Source: Bordetella parapertussis
GTDB lineage: Bacteria > Pseudomonadota > Gammaproteobacteria > Burkholderiales > Burkholderiaceae_C
DNA: 15,297 nt
NCBI GenBank assembly: GCA_945907335.1
Contig: CAMDSU010000024.1
Location: 1-15,297, forward strand
Reading direction: 5' to 3'
Positions within the stretch are counted from its first letter, which is position 1. Every line of letters starts with the position of its first letter. The notes under the pieces are model-generated. The model did not search any database and was not told the DNA's origin. It was given only the letters and a program-made list of their open reading frames with translations. The position numbers were made by a program, and so were the translations under genes. Below, piece after piece: positions 1 to 6,856 of this stretch.

Positions 1-447
1 GCTACGCGCAGCGACATGGACGGCAAGGGCCTGCGAATCGGCATCGTGCAAGCACGGTTCAACCCTTCCATCACGGCCGCATTGGCCACAGCATGCAGCG
101 ATGAATTACATGCACTCAAAGTCGCGCTTGAAGATATCCAACATGTGCAAGTGCCGGGCGCGCTCGAAGTGCCAGTGGCTTTACAGGCCATGGCGCAAAC
201 TGGTCATTTCGATGCCTTGATTGCACTGGGCTGCATTATTCGCGGAGAAACCTACCACTTTGAACTGGTGGCGAACGAGTCCGGTTCGGCCATCACGCAA
301 CTGGCCTTAGACCACGGACTGCCGATCGCCAACGCCATCCTCACCACCGAAAACGAAGCGCAGGCGATAGCCCGTCAACACGACAAGGGCAGAGACGCCG
401 CCCGGGTCGCTGTCGAAATGGCTTTGCTGATGAAAACGCTCACATGA
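1..447 (+). CDS. ribH: 6,7-dimethyl-8-ribityllumazine synthase (5' partial)
   Basis: Lumazine synthase condenses 5-amino-6-ribitylaminouracil with 3,4-dihydroxy-2-butanone 4-phosphate, the penultimate step of riboflavin synthesis, in the cytoplasm. Counting from the ATG at 16, visible family motifs are [10 protein letters not shown] (7-16), PGALEVP (47-53) and [12 protein letters not shown] (72-83), where His81 is the expected proton-transfer residue, and [10 protein letters not shown] (108-117). The frame is open to base 1 (A-T-R-S-D before Met16), and family members usually carry about 10 more residues before this point. The true start is therefore probably upstream of the window and the ATG at 16 is internal. 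The stop overlaps the nusB start (ATGA at 444-447), which suggests translational coupling. The family is usually about 155 residues and 148 are visible here. The identification is secure; only the start is missing. Confidence 0.95.
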   Translation, partial: ATRSDMDGKGLRIGIVQARFNPSITAALATACSDELHALKVALEDIQHVQVPGALEVPVALQAMAQTGHFDALIALGCIIRGETYHFELVANESGSAITQLALDHGLPIANAILTTENEAQAIARQHDKGRDAARVAVEMALLMKTLT

Positions 448-959
448 ACGCCTCTGCTCCCCCCGTCGCCAAATCCGGCAAACCTTCCGACATGCGCCGC
501 GCCAGTGCCCGCGCCGCCCGCACCCGCGCTCGGGGATTTGCCGTGCAGGCCTTGTACCAAGTCATCGTCGGTCGCAATGCCCCTGACGATGTCGACACTT
601 TCACGCGCGAACTCAGCGGTTTTCACAAAGCCGATAGCGTGCATTTCGATGCGTTGTTGCACGGCTGCGCCGCGCAAGCCGAGGCGTTGGACGCCCATAT
701 CCTGCCGTTGTTAGACAGAAAAATGGCGGAAATCTCGCCGATCGAACATGCCGTCTTATGGATTGGCGCCTATGAAATGCAACATTGCTTGGACATTCCA
801 TGGCGGGTGGTGATCAACGAATGCATCGAACTGGCCAAAGAATACGGCGGTACCGATGGCCACAAATATGTCAATGCGGTGCTAAACGGCTTGGCCCCAT
901 CGCTACGGGCTTTAGAGGTCGCGGCCGACAAGCATGCGCCGCCTGCCCCAGCCGACTGA
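444..959 (+). CDS. nusB: Transcription antitermination factor NusB
   Basis: NusB binds boxA RNA with NusE (ribosomal protein S10) and promotes antitermination on rRNA operons. The 171-residue product has an all-helical NusB-type domain: [12 protein letters not shown] (28-39), a central [15 protein letters not shown] (98-112), and the family signature [15 protein letters not shown] (122-136) followed by [12 protein letters not shown] (140-151). The first 25 or so residues form a basic, Ala/Arg-rich extension before the domain, as often seen in Burkholderiales; the last 15 residues are Ala/Pro-rich. The start overlaps the ribH stop by ATGA and no strong ribosome binding site is seen, so it is probably read by coupling from ribH. 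The ribH-nusB order is common in bacteria. Confidence 0.95.
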   Translation: MNASAPPVAKSGKPSDMRRASARAARTRARGFAVQALYQVIVGRNAPDDVDTFTRELSGFHKADSVHFDALLHGCAAQAEALDAHILPLLDRKMAEISPIEHAVLWIGAYEMQHCLDIPWRVVINECIELAKEYGGTDGHKYVNAVLNGLAPSLRALEVAADKHAPPAPAD

Positions 960-963
960 CACC

Positions 964-2154
964 ATGCGAATCAGCCAACGCGCGAGCCGCATCGCACCCT
1001 TTTATGTGATGGAGATGGCCAAGTCCGCCAAACAACTCGCCGATCAAGTCAAGCAAACCGACTCGCCGATGTTGTTTTTAAATATTGGCGAACCCGATTT
1101 CACGGCCCCTCCCTTGGTACAGGAGGCTGCGATACGCGCTATCCAAGATGGCCGCACGGCCTATACCCAAGCTTTGGGTTTGGACGCTTTGCGCGAGCGC
1201 ATCAGCGACTGGTACCGCACACGCTTTGCTGTATCCGTGCCCGCCCGACGCATTGTGGTGACTGCTGGCGCATCGGCGGCATTGCAATTGGCGTGTCTGG
1301 CGTTGATCGAATCGGGTGACGAGGTACTGATGCCCGACCCGTGTTACCCGTGCAACCGCCAGTTTGTGCAGGCTGCCGATGGACGTGCAGTGCTGTTACC
1401 CACCACGGCTGAACAGCGCTTCCAACTCAGTGCGGCCCAAGTCGAGGAACACTGGCAAGCGGCTACCCGAGGGGTATTGTTGGCCTCGCCGTCCAATCCA
1501 ACCGGCACGTCTGTGGCCATGGAAGAGCTCTTCAACATCCATCGTTTTGTGAATGACAAAGGCGGCATCACCATGGTGGATGAAATCTACCTTGGCCTAA
1601 GCCACGACCCGACCTATGGACAAACCGCCTTGGCCATCGACGACCAGGTCATCAGCATCAACAGCTTTTCAAAATATTTCAACATGACTGGCTGGCGGCT
1701 CGGCTGGTTGGTGGTGCCCGAAGACTTGGTGGCAGTCATCGAACGCTTGGCGCAAAACCTGTTTATTTGCCCCAGTACTGTGGCCCAATACGCGGCCCTG
1801 GCCTGCTTTGAGCCTGACAGTTTGTCCATCTATGAAGACAGACGCGCGGCTTTCAAACACAGGCGCGATCAGTTCATTCCTCAGCTCAATGCGATGGGCT
1901 TGACCGTGCCCGTCATGCCCGATGGGGCGTTTTATGCTTGGGCGGATTGCCGCCAAGCCTGCGAGCGTCTGGGGCTTGCAGACAGCTGGGCGTTTGCCGA
2001 GCATGTCATGCAAAAGGCGCATGTGGTCATCACGCCCGGTCGAGATTTCAGTCAGCACCGCCCGGGTGACTTTGTCAGAATGTCTACAGCCAGTTCGCTG
2101 CAAACACTCGACAACGCCGCACATCGCTTGCGCCACTTATTGGAGACTGCATGA
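964..2154 (+). CDS. PLP-dependent class I/II aminotransferase
   Basis: A fold-type I aminotransferase of 396 residues, normal length for the aspartate/alanine aminotransferase superfamily. Visible features are the N-terminal IGEPDF (41-46), SPSNPTGT (175-182) with the cofactor-binding Asn178, VDEIY (205-209) with Asp206 contacting the pyridine nitrogen, SFSK (234-237) with Lys237 as the expected Schiff-base lysine followed by GWRLGW, and Arg372 near the C-terminus as the likely carboxylate-binding arginine. I chose the ATG at 964, four bases after the nusB stop, because homologous proteins begin near RISQRASRIAPF; an in-frame ATG at 934 would add ten residues inside nusB. The substrate cannot be told from sequence. 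It ends in an ATGA overlap with ybgC. The role in an operon with nusB and tol genes is unclear and may be only positional. Confidence 0.9.
   Translation: MRISQRASRIAPFYVMEMAKSAKQLADQVKQTDSPMLFLNIGEPDFTAPPLVQEAAIRAIQDGRTAYTQALGLDALRERISDWYRTRFAVSVPARRIVVTAGASAALQLACLALIESGDEVLMPDPCYPCNRQFVQAADGRAVLLPTTAEQRFQLSAAQVEEHWQAATRGVLLASPSNPTGTSVAMEELFNIHRFVNDKGGITMVDEIYLGLSHDPTYGQTALAIDDQVISINSFSKYFNMTGWRLGWLVVPEDLVAVIERLAQNLFICPSTVAQYAALACFEPDSLSIYEDRRAAFKHRRDQFIPQLNAMGLTVPVMPDGAFYAWADCRQACERLGLADSWAFAEHVMQKAHVVITPGRDFSQHRPGDFVRMSTASSLQTLDNAAHRLRHLLETA
2142..2145 (+). promoter_or_regulatory. Ribosome binding site of ybgC
   Basis: GGAG lies five bases before the ybgC ATG at 2151, inside the end of the aminotransferase gene. 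It is one of the few clear Shine-Dalgarno sequences in this gene run and supports the 2151 start. Confidence 0.6.
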
Positions 2155-2558
2155 GTTTTCAATTTCCTGTCCGCGTGTATTGGGAAGACACCGATGCCGG
2201 AGGCATTGTGTTTTATGCCAATTACCTGAAATTTTTTGAGCGTGCACGTACTGAATGGCTGCGTCACTTAGGGCTACAACAACATGCGCTCAAGCAAGAG
2301 ACCGGCGGTATGTTTGTGGTTATTGATACACAATTGAAATACCACAGACCGGCACAGCTTGACGATATGCTTCAGGTCAGCGCTGTGATGCAAGAAAAAG
2401 GCCGTGCCAGCCTGGTGGTTGCCCAGCAGGCTTGGCGGCTTGAAAATGACGGCAACCGAACCTTGCTGTGCGAAGGCAGTATTCGCATTGGCTGGGTCAA
2501 TGCCGAGAAAATGAAACCCGAGCGGATTCCCCCTCAACTTTTGGAGTTGTTCACATGA
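2151..2558 (+). CDS. ybgC: Tol-Pal associated acyl-CoA thioesterase YbgC
   Basis: A hotdog-fold thioesterase of the 4-hydroxybenzoyl-CoA thioesterase family; YbgC proteins hydrolyse acyl-CoA thioesters and are encoded with the Tol-Pal envelope genes. The 135-residue length matches the family. The signature EDTDAGGIVFYANYLKFFER (12-31) is complete and includes the expected catalytic aspartate of the DTDAGG segment. In many YbgC proteins the residue before AxY is His (VYHA); here it is Tyr (VFYA), which I believe is common in betaproteobacteria. The gene starts in an ATGA overlap with the aminotransferase and ends in an ATGA overlap with tolQ, so it is tightly coupled to both. The position just before tolQ is the classical one and strongly supports the assignment. 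Confidence 0.94.
   Translation: MSFQFPVRVYWEDTDAGGIVFYANYLKFFERARTEWLRHLGLQQHALKQETGGMFVVIDTQLKYHRPAQLDDMLQVSAVMQEKGRASLVVAQQAWRLENDGNRTLLCEGSIRIGWVNAEKMKPERIPPQLLELFT
2542..2546 (+). promoter_or_regulatory. Ribosome binding site of tolQ
   Basis: TGGAG lies eight bases before the tolQ ATG at 2555. It supports that start over an in-frame ATG at 2468, which would add 29 uncharacteristic residues inside ybgC. Confidence 0.55.
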
Positions 2559-3247
2559 ACCAGGATTTATCAATTGTTCAATTGCTTTTGAACGCCAGTT
2601 GGGTGGTGCAAGCGGTCGTGCTGATCTTGATGCTGGTGTCGGTCATGAGCTGGGCCGCCATCTTTCGCAAATTACTGTCGTTAAAACAAGTCAAAAACTT
2701 GAACGAAGAATTTGAACGCGATTTTTGGTCGGGCAAAAGCCTCAACGAATTGTTTGCAGGCGCCCAGCAAAATGCCAAGACCTCCGGCCCAATGGAGCGC
2801 ATTTTTGCCAGCGGCATGCGCGAATACCAAAAACTGCGTGAGCGGCGTATCACCGACAGTGGTTTGTTGATGGACGGCGCACGCCGAGCCATGCGAGCGA
2901 GTTTGCAGCGCGAAATGGACGCCATTGAATCCAACCTGTCCATGCTGGCGTCGGTGGGTTCGGTGTCTCCTTACGTGGGTTTGTTTGGCACCGTTTGGGG
3001 CATCATGCATGCGTTCACCGGCTTGGCAAGCCTGCAGCAAGTGACCCTGGCCAAAGTGGCACCCGGCATTGCTGAAGCTTTGGTGGCAACCGCTATCGGT
3101 TTGTTTGCCGCCATTCCTGCGGTGCTTGCATTCAACCGTTTTTCACGCGACATCGACAGAGTGGCCAACAAACTGGAGACTTTCATTGAAGAGTTTTCCA
3201 ACATATTGCAACGCAATGTAGGCGCTGCGCCTACCACTAACCGCTGA
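2555..3247 (+). CDS. tolQ: Tol-Pal system proton channel subunit TolQ
   Basis: An inner-membrane stator protein of the Tol motor; with TolR it forms the proton channel that energises TolA for outer-membrane constriction at the division site. The product has 230 residues, typical of TolQ. Three membrane segments are visible at about 15-38, 131-155 and 170-193, with a long cytoplasmic loop between the first two. The conserved ExbB/TolQ/MotA core is clear: GLFGTVWGI (142-150) in the second helix and APGIAEALVATAIGLFAAIP (169-188) in the third. The start overlaps the ybgC stop by ATGA and has a TGGAG ribosome binding site. tolR follows after 13 bases. Together with ybgC before it and tolR and tolA after it, the Tol assignment is preferred over ExbB. 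Confidence 0.95.
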   Translation: MNQDLSIVQLLLNASWVVQAVVLILMLVSVMSWAAIFRKLLSLKQVKNLNEEFERDFWSGKSLNELFAGAQQNAKTSGPMERIFASGMREYQKLRERRITDSGLLMDGARRAMRASLQREMDAIESNLSMLASVGSVSPYVGLFGTVWGIMHAFTGLASLQQVTLAKVAPGIAEALVATAIGLFAAIPAVLAFNRFSRDIDRVANKLETFIEEFSNILQRNVGAAPTTNR

Positions 3248-3260
3248 TTGGCAAACGCGT

Positions 3261-3704
3261 ATGGCTGCATCCCTGAACCAACGGCGCTCAAGGCGTACCA
3301 TCAACGACATCAACATGGTGCCGTTCATCGATGTCATGCTGGTGCTGCTCATCATCTTCATGGTCACCGCACCGTTGCTGTCCCCCAGCTTGATCGATGT
3401 GCCCAGCGTTGGCAAAGCCGCCAGCGCGCCCGATCAAGTCATCACCATTGAAATCGACAAGCAATTGCAGATCGTCGTTAAATCCAAAGGCAGCAACGCT
3501 GACAGCGGCTTGCAGATCAAGCAAAACGCCTCCATGGACAACGTCGCCAAAATTGCTTTGCAACTGCAGGCTGGCAAAGCGCAAACACCCGTCATCATCA
3601 GTGCCGACAAAGGCATCACGTATGACAACGTGGTCAAGTTGATGGATCGACTGCAGCGCGCGGGTGTGCAGCGCGTGGGATTGGCCGTTCGCCAGAGTGA
3701 ATAA
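3261..3704 (+). CDS. tolR: Tol-Pal system subunit TolR
   Basis: The TolR/ExbD-type partner of TolQ: one transmembrane helix carrying the proton-binding aspartate, then a periplasmic domain that contacts peptidoglycan. The product has 147 residues. INDINMVPFIDVMLVLLIIF (14-33) contains the invariant Asp24 at the beginning of the membrane helix (about 21-40). The periplasmic part ends in PVIISADKGITYDNVVKLMD (115-134), the usual TolR C-terminal region, followed by AGVQRVGLAV. The ATG at 3261 is 13 bases after the tolQ stop; no clear ribosome binding site is visible, so reinitiation from tolQ is likely. tolA follows nine bases after the stop. Confidence 0.95.
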   Translation: MAASLNQRRSRRTINDINMVPFIDVMLVLLIIFMVTAPLLSPSLIDVPSVGKAASAPDQVITIEIDKQLQIVVKSKGSNADSGLQIKQNASMDNVAKIALQLQAGKAQTPVIISADKGITYDNVVKLMDRLQRAGVQRVGLAVRQSE

Positions 3705-3713
3705 ACCCAGTTC

Positions 3714-4955
3714 ATGAGCAAAGAGACATCACATCTGGAATTTGCCCCGCCGCAAGAGTTGGGGGGCGGAGGATCGCTGGCGTTGGCGTTGTTTGTACAC
3801 GCCTTGCTGCTGATGGCTTTGACTTGGGGTGTCCATTGGCGCACCGATCCGAAAGAGGACATCGTGGACGCCGAATTGTGGGCGGCCATTCCTGAACCTG
3901 TCGCGCTCAAATCCGACGCGGCCGTACTGCCAAAAAGTGAAACGGATACCAAGCGCACAGCCCCTGCGGTGAAAAAAGACGCGCCGCCACCGGCCAAGAT
4001 CATTGATCTCCCCACCAAAAAAGCAGATGCGACGATCCAAAACACAGTTGACGCAGATATAGCCATTGAAAAACGCAGGAAAAAAGAAGCCGCCGAACAA
4101 CTCGCGCAAGAGAAACAAGCAGAGAAGCTGCGTAAAGCCCAAGAGCTAGCTGCCGAAAAGGAACGCAAAGCGGAGCTGTTGCGTGAAGAGGCGGCCAAAC
4201 GAAAAGAGGAAATTCGGCTTCGCAAAGAGGAATTAGCTCAGCGCAAAGAAGAAGAATTACGTCGTAAGAAAGAAGAAATTCGGCTTCGCAAAGAGGAAGT
4301 AGCTCAACGCAAAGAAGAAGAATTACGTCGTAAGGAAGAAGAAGCAAGACGTAAGGAAGAGGAAATTCGACTTCGCAAAGAAGAAGAAGCCAAGCGTAAG
4401 GAAGAGGAAATTCGACTGCGCAAAGAGGAAGAGGCTCGGCGCAAAGAAGAAGAAGCCCGCATCCAAAAAGAAGAAGAAGAAGCCCGCCGAAAAGAGGAAG
4501 AGGCAAAACGCAAAGAGGAAGAGGCTCGGCGTAAAGAAGAAGCGCGCAGAATCGAACAAGAGGCCAAAGAGGCAGAGGACCAACGCCAACGACAAATCAA
4601 GCGACTCAAAAGCTTGGGTGCGACGACCGCCGGGCCAGTGGATCCGGTCAATGAATCCAAAGGCGGCGGCAAACCCAGCGATTCTTATCTGGGTCGACTC
4701 AGGGCCCGAGTCAAACCCAACATCACTTTTTCAGATTCACAACTTCAGTCAGTACGAGGGAACCCGGCTGCAGAGGTGGAAGTGACTTGCAGTCCGAGTG
4801 GACAAATTATTGGCATTAAATTAACGCAGTCCAGTGGCAATGCTGCCTGGGACCAAGCCGTGCTGAAAGCCATTGAAAAGACCGGCACCTTGCCCCGTGA
4901 TGAGAACGGCAAAATCCCATCCAAAATTCCTTTTGTGTTCAGACCACGCGACTGA
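3714..4955 (+). CDS. tolA: Tol-Pal system spanning protein TolA with RKEE-repeat rod
   Basis: TolA is anchored in the inner membrane, spans the periplasm with a long helix, and contacts TolB/Pal at the outer membrane. The 413-residue product shows three parts. There is an N-terminal membrane helix at about 20-41 (with His29) for TolQR contact. A charged coiled helix runs from about 118 to 298. A C-terminal TonB-like domain covers about 323-413, with SYLGRLRARVKPNITF (324-339), NPAAEVEV (350-357) and KIPFVFRP (404-411). The helix is built from RKEE-type units, including four copies of EEIRLRKEE; it is very rich in Lys, Arg and Glu, unlike the Ala-rich rod of enterobacterial TolA. At DNA level the repeat is A/G-rich. 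The stop is only three bases from the stop of the convergent gene, and tolB/pal do not follow. Confidence 0.93.
   Translation: MSKETSHLEFAPPQELGGGGSLALALFVHALLLMALTWGVHWRTDPKEDIVDAELWAAIPEPVALKSDAAVLPKSETDTKRTAPAVKKDAPPPAKIIDLPTKKADATIQNTVDADIAIEKRRKKEAAEQLAQEKQAEKLRKAQELAAEKERKAELLREEAAKRKEEIRLRKEELAQRKEEELRRKKEEIRLRKEEVAQRKEEELRRKEEEARRKEEEIRLRKEEEAKRKEEEIRLRKEEEARRKEEEARIQKEEEEARRKEEEAKRKEEEARRKEEARRIEQEAKEAEDQRQRQIKRLKSLGATTAGPVDPVNESKGGGKPSDSYLGRLRARVKPNITFSDSQLQSVRGNPAAEVEVTCSPSGQIIGIKLTQSSGNAAWDQAVLKAIEKTGTLPRDENGKIPSKIPFVFRPRD
4198..4548 (+). repeat. Degenerate tandem repeat inside tolA (RKEE units)
   Basis: An A/G-rich coding repeat. The phrase AAATTCGRCT occurs at 4210, 4276, 4363 and 4408, so the spacings are 66, 87 and 45 bases, all multiples of three. 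The 66-base step (4210 to 4276) is nearly identical in both copies over the whole unit. It encodes the charged rod of TolA. Such repeats change length by slippage or unequal recombination without breaking the frame. Confidence 0.85.
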
Positions 4956-4958
4956 ACA

Positions 4959-5576
4959 TCAATGCAAATGGCGGGGTCTGCGCCCGCCGTGGCCGCTGCT
5001 TCCGCTGCCTTTGGGCGGTTTGCTGATTTCCAGGGAATTCACCAAAGAATCAAAACGCTTGCTAAAGAGTTTGTCTACTTCCAGCACCACATCGCTGAGC
5101 TCGGCTGCGTCGAAATGACGTTCCATCAAATTCACCAAGTCTTGCACCAGCAAATCGCGCTGAACTTGCATGATGGCGGCGGGTGTGGGCCCAACAAACA
5201 ACATCATGAAGTCATCGCGTGAATCTCTGCCCTGCGCTTCGTCTTCATCGTCGAATTCGGCATCGTAAAAAGTAACTTCAAGCGCGGCACCAGCTCGGGT
5301 GAGGTCATTCAAGCCCATGCACACATCGTCAAGGACTTGCCGGAAATCATCTTCACCTTTAATGGTCCAACATATTTGCAAAACATGGTCATTGGTATCG
5401 TGCCGAATACCTGGCTCTTCTTCGTAAAAACTGTCGGCGCATTCTTGCAAGGATCTGGCACCGGCATAGACCCAAAGTCCGCGCAAAGCTTCTTGCAAAT
5501 GCTCAAAAGTAACATCCTCGCGCAAGGGCACAGCGCCGTGCAAATGGATTTCGTAAGTGGTGTTGAATCGTGACAT
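4959..5576 (-). CDS. Conserved hypothetical acidic protein (possibly DUF6806-like)
   Basis: A 205-residue protein of unknown function. I chose the ATG at 5576 (MSRFNTTYEIHLHG); the longer open frame to 5663 runs into the tRNA-Leu gene and is implausible. Visible features are an N-terminal region with alternating hydrophobic residues, YEIHLHGAVPLREDVTFEHL (8-27), a conserved-looking EEEPGI and HVLQICWTIKGEDDFRQ block, a strongly acidic stretch (DAEFDDEDEA), and a basic Gly/His/Arg-rich tail. There is no signal peptide or membrane helix, so it is probably cytosolic. From memory it resembles a family found in Comamonadaceae and relatives, perhaps DUF6806, but this needs a profile search. It lies 44 bases downstream of tRNA-Leu on the same strand and stops three bases from the tolA stop, with no terminator visible between. 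Confidence 0.75.
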   Translation of the reverse strand: MSRFNTTYEIHLHGAVPLREDVTFEHLQEALRGLWVYAGARSLQECADSFYEEEPGIRHDTNDHVLQICWTIKGEDDFRQVLDDVCMGLNDLTRAGAALEVTFYDAEFDDEDEAQGRDSRDDFMMLFVGPTPAAIMQVQRDLLVQDLVNLMERHFDAAELSDVVLEVDKLFSKRFDSLVNSLEISKPPKGSGSSGHGGRRPRHLH

Positions 5577-5620
5577 GAAAGCATGATAGCAGTGGCGAGA
5601 ATCTGGAGCGACTCTAAAGA

Positions 5621-5714
5621 TGGTGCCTGAGACCGGAATCGAACCGGTACGCCCGTTATTCACGAAAGCGGCGGATTTTAAGTCCGCTGTGTCTACCTAT
5701 TTCACCACTCAGGC
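5621..5714 (-). tRNA. tRNA-Leu (anticodon UAA)
   Basis: Read on the - strand, the acceptor stem GCCTGAG (5714 downward) pairs with CTCAGGC, followed by ACCA, so the CCA end is encoded. The anticodon stem GCGGA/TCCGC encloses the loop CTTAAAA, giving anticodon TAA, which reads UUA codons. The T arm is ACCGG-TTCGATT-CCGGT. A long 22-base variable arm marks a class II tRNA, and the D arm (GTAGACAC) is leucine-like. Total length is 94 bases, slightly long because of the large variable arm. It sits between the RodZ-like gene (26 bases upstream) and the hypothetical gene, all on the same strand, and may share their transcript. No duplicated 3' end suggesting an integration site was seen nearby. Confidence 0.96.
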
Positions 5715-5740
5715 TTATATGGCTGTATTGTGGCAAAGAA

Positions 5741-6715
5741 TCAGGGACTAACGACTTGCTCTGCTAAATAAATCCGTTGGCCCGCGTTTTCAGGCAACAT
5801 CAGTTTGCTGCCTTGAAAATAAATAGTGACCGAAGACAGTCCGTTGCTGCTGATGATCCAAGGCGGTGAACCGCGAACACTGCGACCTGCCCCGGGCTCT
5901 AGATCCAATACGGTGCGATTTTGTTTGGCATCATCCACACACAATTGCACAGGTTTGGTGGCTTGTACAAATACATAGTTACCGGGTTTAGACACCGAAT
6001 GGGGCAACACGGTCGTGGCGTTGGTATCGATGCTGGCGCAATCCCGCTTTTCCATCGCGGCGGCTTGCACCTGCGGCGTAGCAATTGCGGCAGGTAAGGC
6101 ATTGATAGACGCTGGTGCGTTAGCCACTGAAGAGGCTATTGAAGAATGGTCAACCGGCCCTGCTTTGACTTCTTCCGTTTTGACTTCTTTTGAAGCAACT
6201 GACTCAAGCAAAATCGCAGCGGCAGCTTGGTCAACGCTTTGATTCAGGCCGATGGGATTGACCCATTCGCTGAAGTTTGAAACAGGAACATCTTGATTGG
6301 ATTGCCAACCGATAAATACCAAAAAACTGACACCTGCAATCGCAACCAATGACAGAACTCCCCGCAAGCGAGCGGGACGCCGCACCGCAGAGGTGACCAC
6401 ATTACCGCTGAGATTTTTTTCTGACAAACGAATGATGTCATCGATGACATTTGCACTGCCGCGTGGTGCGGATTCTTCTGCCAACACTTTGGTGGGATTG
6501 CCAGCAGGCAAAGGATTTTCAAGCATGCGAATCACACGACGCATGGACTGATCTTTGATTTGGGGCGAGTAAAACAAGTTGTCGCCACCGTCTTCGAGCT
6601 GACGTATTTGACCCGCAGACAGATTGGCCATAGCAGCCAATTGAGCAATGTTTAAACCGGCAGCTTGGCGCAAGTCTCTTAAATGCTCAGCTTTTTCGCG
6701 TTCTTTTTCTTCCAT
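5741..6715 (-). CDS. RodZ-like HTH domain membrane protein
   Basis: A 324-residue bitopic protein with the domain order of RodZ. There is a cytoplasmic helix-turn-helix at about 11-67 (HLRDLRQAAGLNIAQLAAMA, then IRQLEDGG and the FYSP..R.YxxxL-type end). A basic juxtamembrane stretch ARLRG (115-119) leads into one membrane helix at about 118-137. A low-complexity Ala/Val/Ser-rich linker of about 95 residues follows, and the C-terminal domain (about 230-324) contains PWIISSNGLSSVTIYFQGSK and ends LMLPENAGQRIYLAE, like the beta-rich RodZ C-terminal domain. RodZ links MreB to the wall synthesis machinery. This gene is not beside ispG, the usual rodZ neighbour in proteobacteria, so it may be a second RodZ-like protein rather than RodZ itself. 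It is transcribed toward tRNA-Leu and divergently from the hydrolase. Confidence 0.72.
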   Translation of the reverse strand: MEEKEREKAEHLRDLRQAAGLNIAQLAAMANLSAGQIRQLEDGGDNLFYSPQIKDQSMRRVIRMLENPLPAGNPTKVLAEESAPRGSANVIDDIIRLSEKNLSGNVVTSAVRRPARLRGVLSLVAIAGVSFLVFIGWQSNQDVPVSNFSEWVNPIGLNQSVDQAAAAILLESVASKEVKTEEVKAGPVDHSSIASSVANAPASINALPAAIATPQVQAAAMEKRDCASIDTNATTVLPHSVSKPGNYVFVQATKPVQLCVDDAKQNRTVLDLEPGAGRSVRGSPPWIISSNGLSSVTIYFQGSKLMLPENAGQRIYLAEQVVSP

Positions 6716-6856
6716 CTGTGCTTTATCAGTGGCAAATAATCAAAAAATGTACTGTAATAAGACAAATTAGTCTATGCAGAATTTCTTGTATTTTTGGGTA
6801 CTTTCGTAATCATTCTGTAAGACTTGTATGCTGTTCTGATCTGTTTTGTACACCCG
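6716..6856. promoter_or_regulatory. AT-rich divergent intergenic region
   Basis: This 141-base gap separates the divergently transcribed RodZ-like and hydrolase genes and must hold their promoters if neither is read through. It is clearly more AT-rich than the flanking genes. It contains a small inverted repeat AGAC-aaatta-GTCT (6760-6773) of unknown meaning. I see no promoter pair close enough to consensus to call with confidence. Confidence 0.4.

Noticed and set aside
3434..4225. Long open frame on the - strand opposite tolR/tolA (263 residues)
   Set aside because: It is antisense to well-conserved TolR and TolA sequences, its Ser/Ala-rich product is what the reversed repeat and codon bias predict, and it has no recognisable motif.
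4000..4506. Leu/Pro-rich - strand frames opposite the tolA repeat
   Set aside because: All three - strand frames stay open because the AAG/GAA repeat lacks stops when reversed; the hydrophobic low-complexity products are artefacts.
5577..5663. Extended start of the 205-residue hypothetical protein
   Set aside because: It would run into the 3' half of tRNA-Leu; the ATG at 5576 gives a sensible protein.
5621..5714. tRNA-Leu as an integration site for a mobile element
   Set aside because: No integrase and no repeat of the tRNA 3' end were seen nearby; the flanking genes look native.
6760..6773. AGAC-aaatta-GTCT as an operator
   Set aside because: The arms are only four bases and a match this short is expected by chance in AT-rich DNA; it is mentioned only in the intergenic entry.
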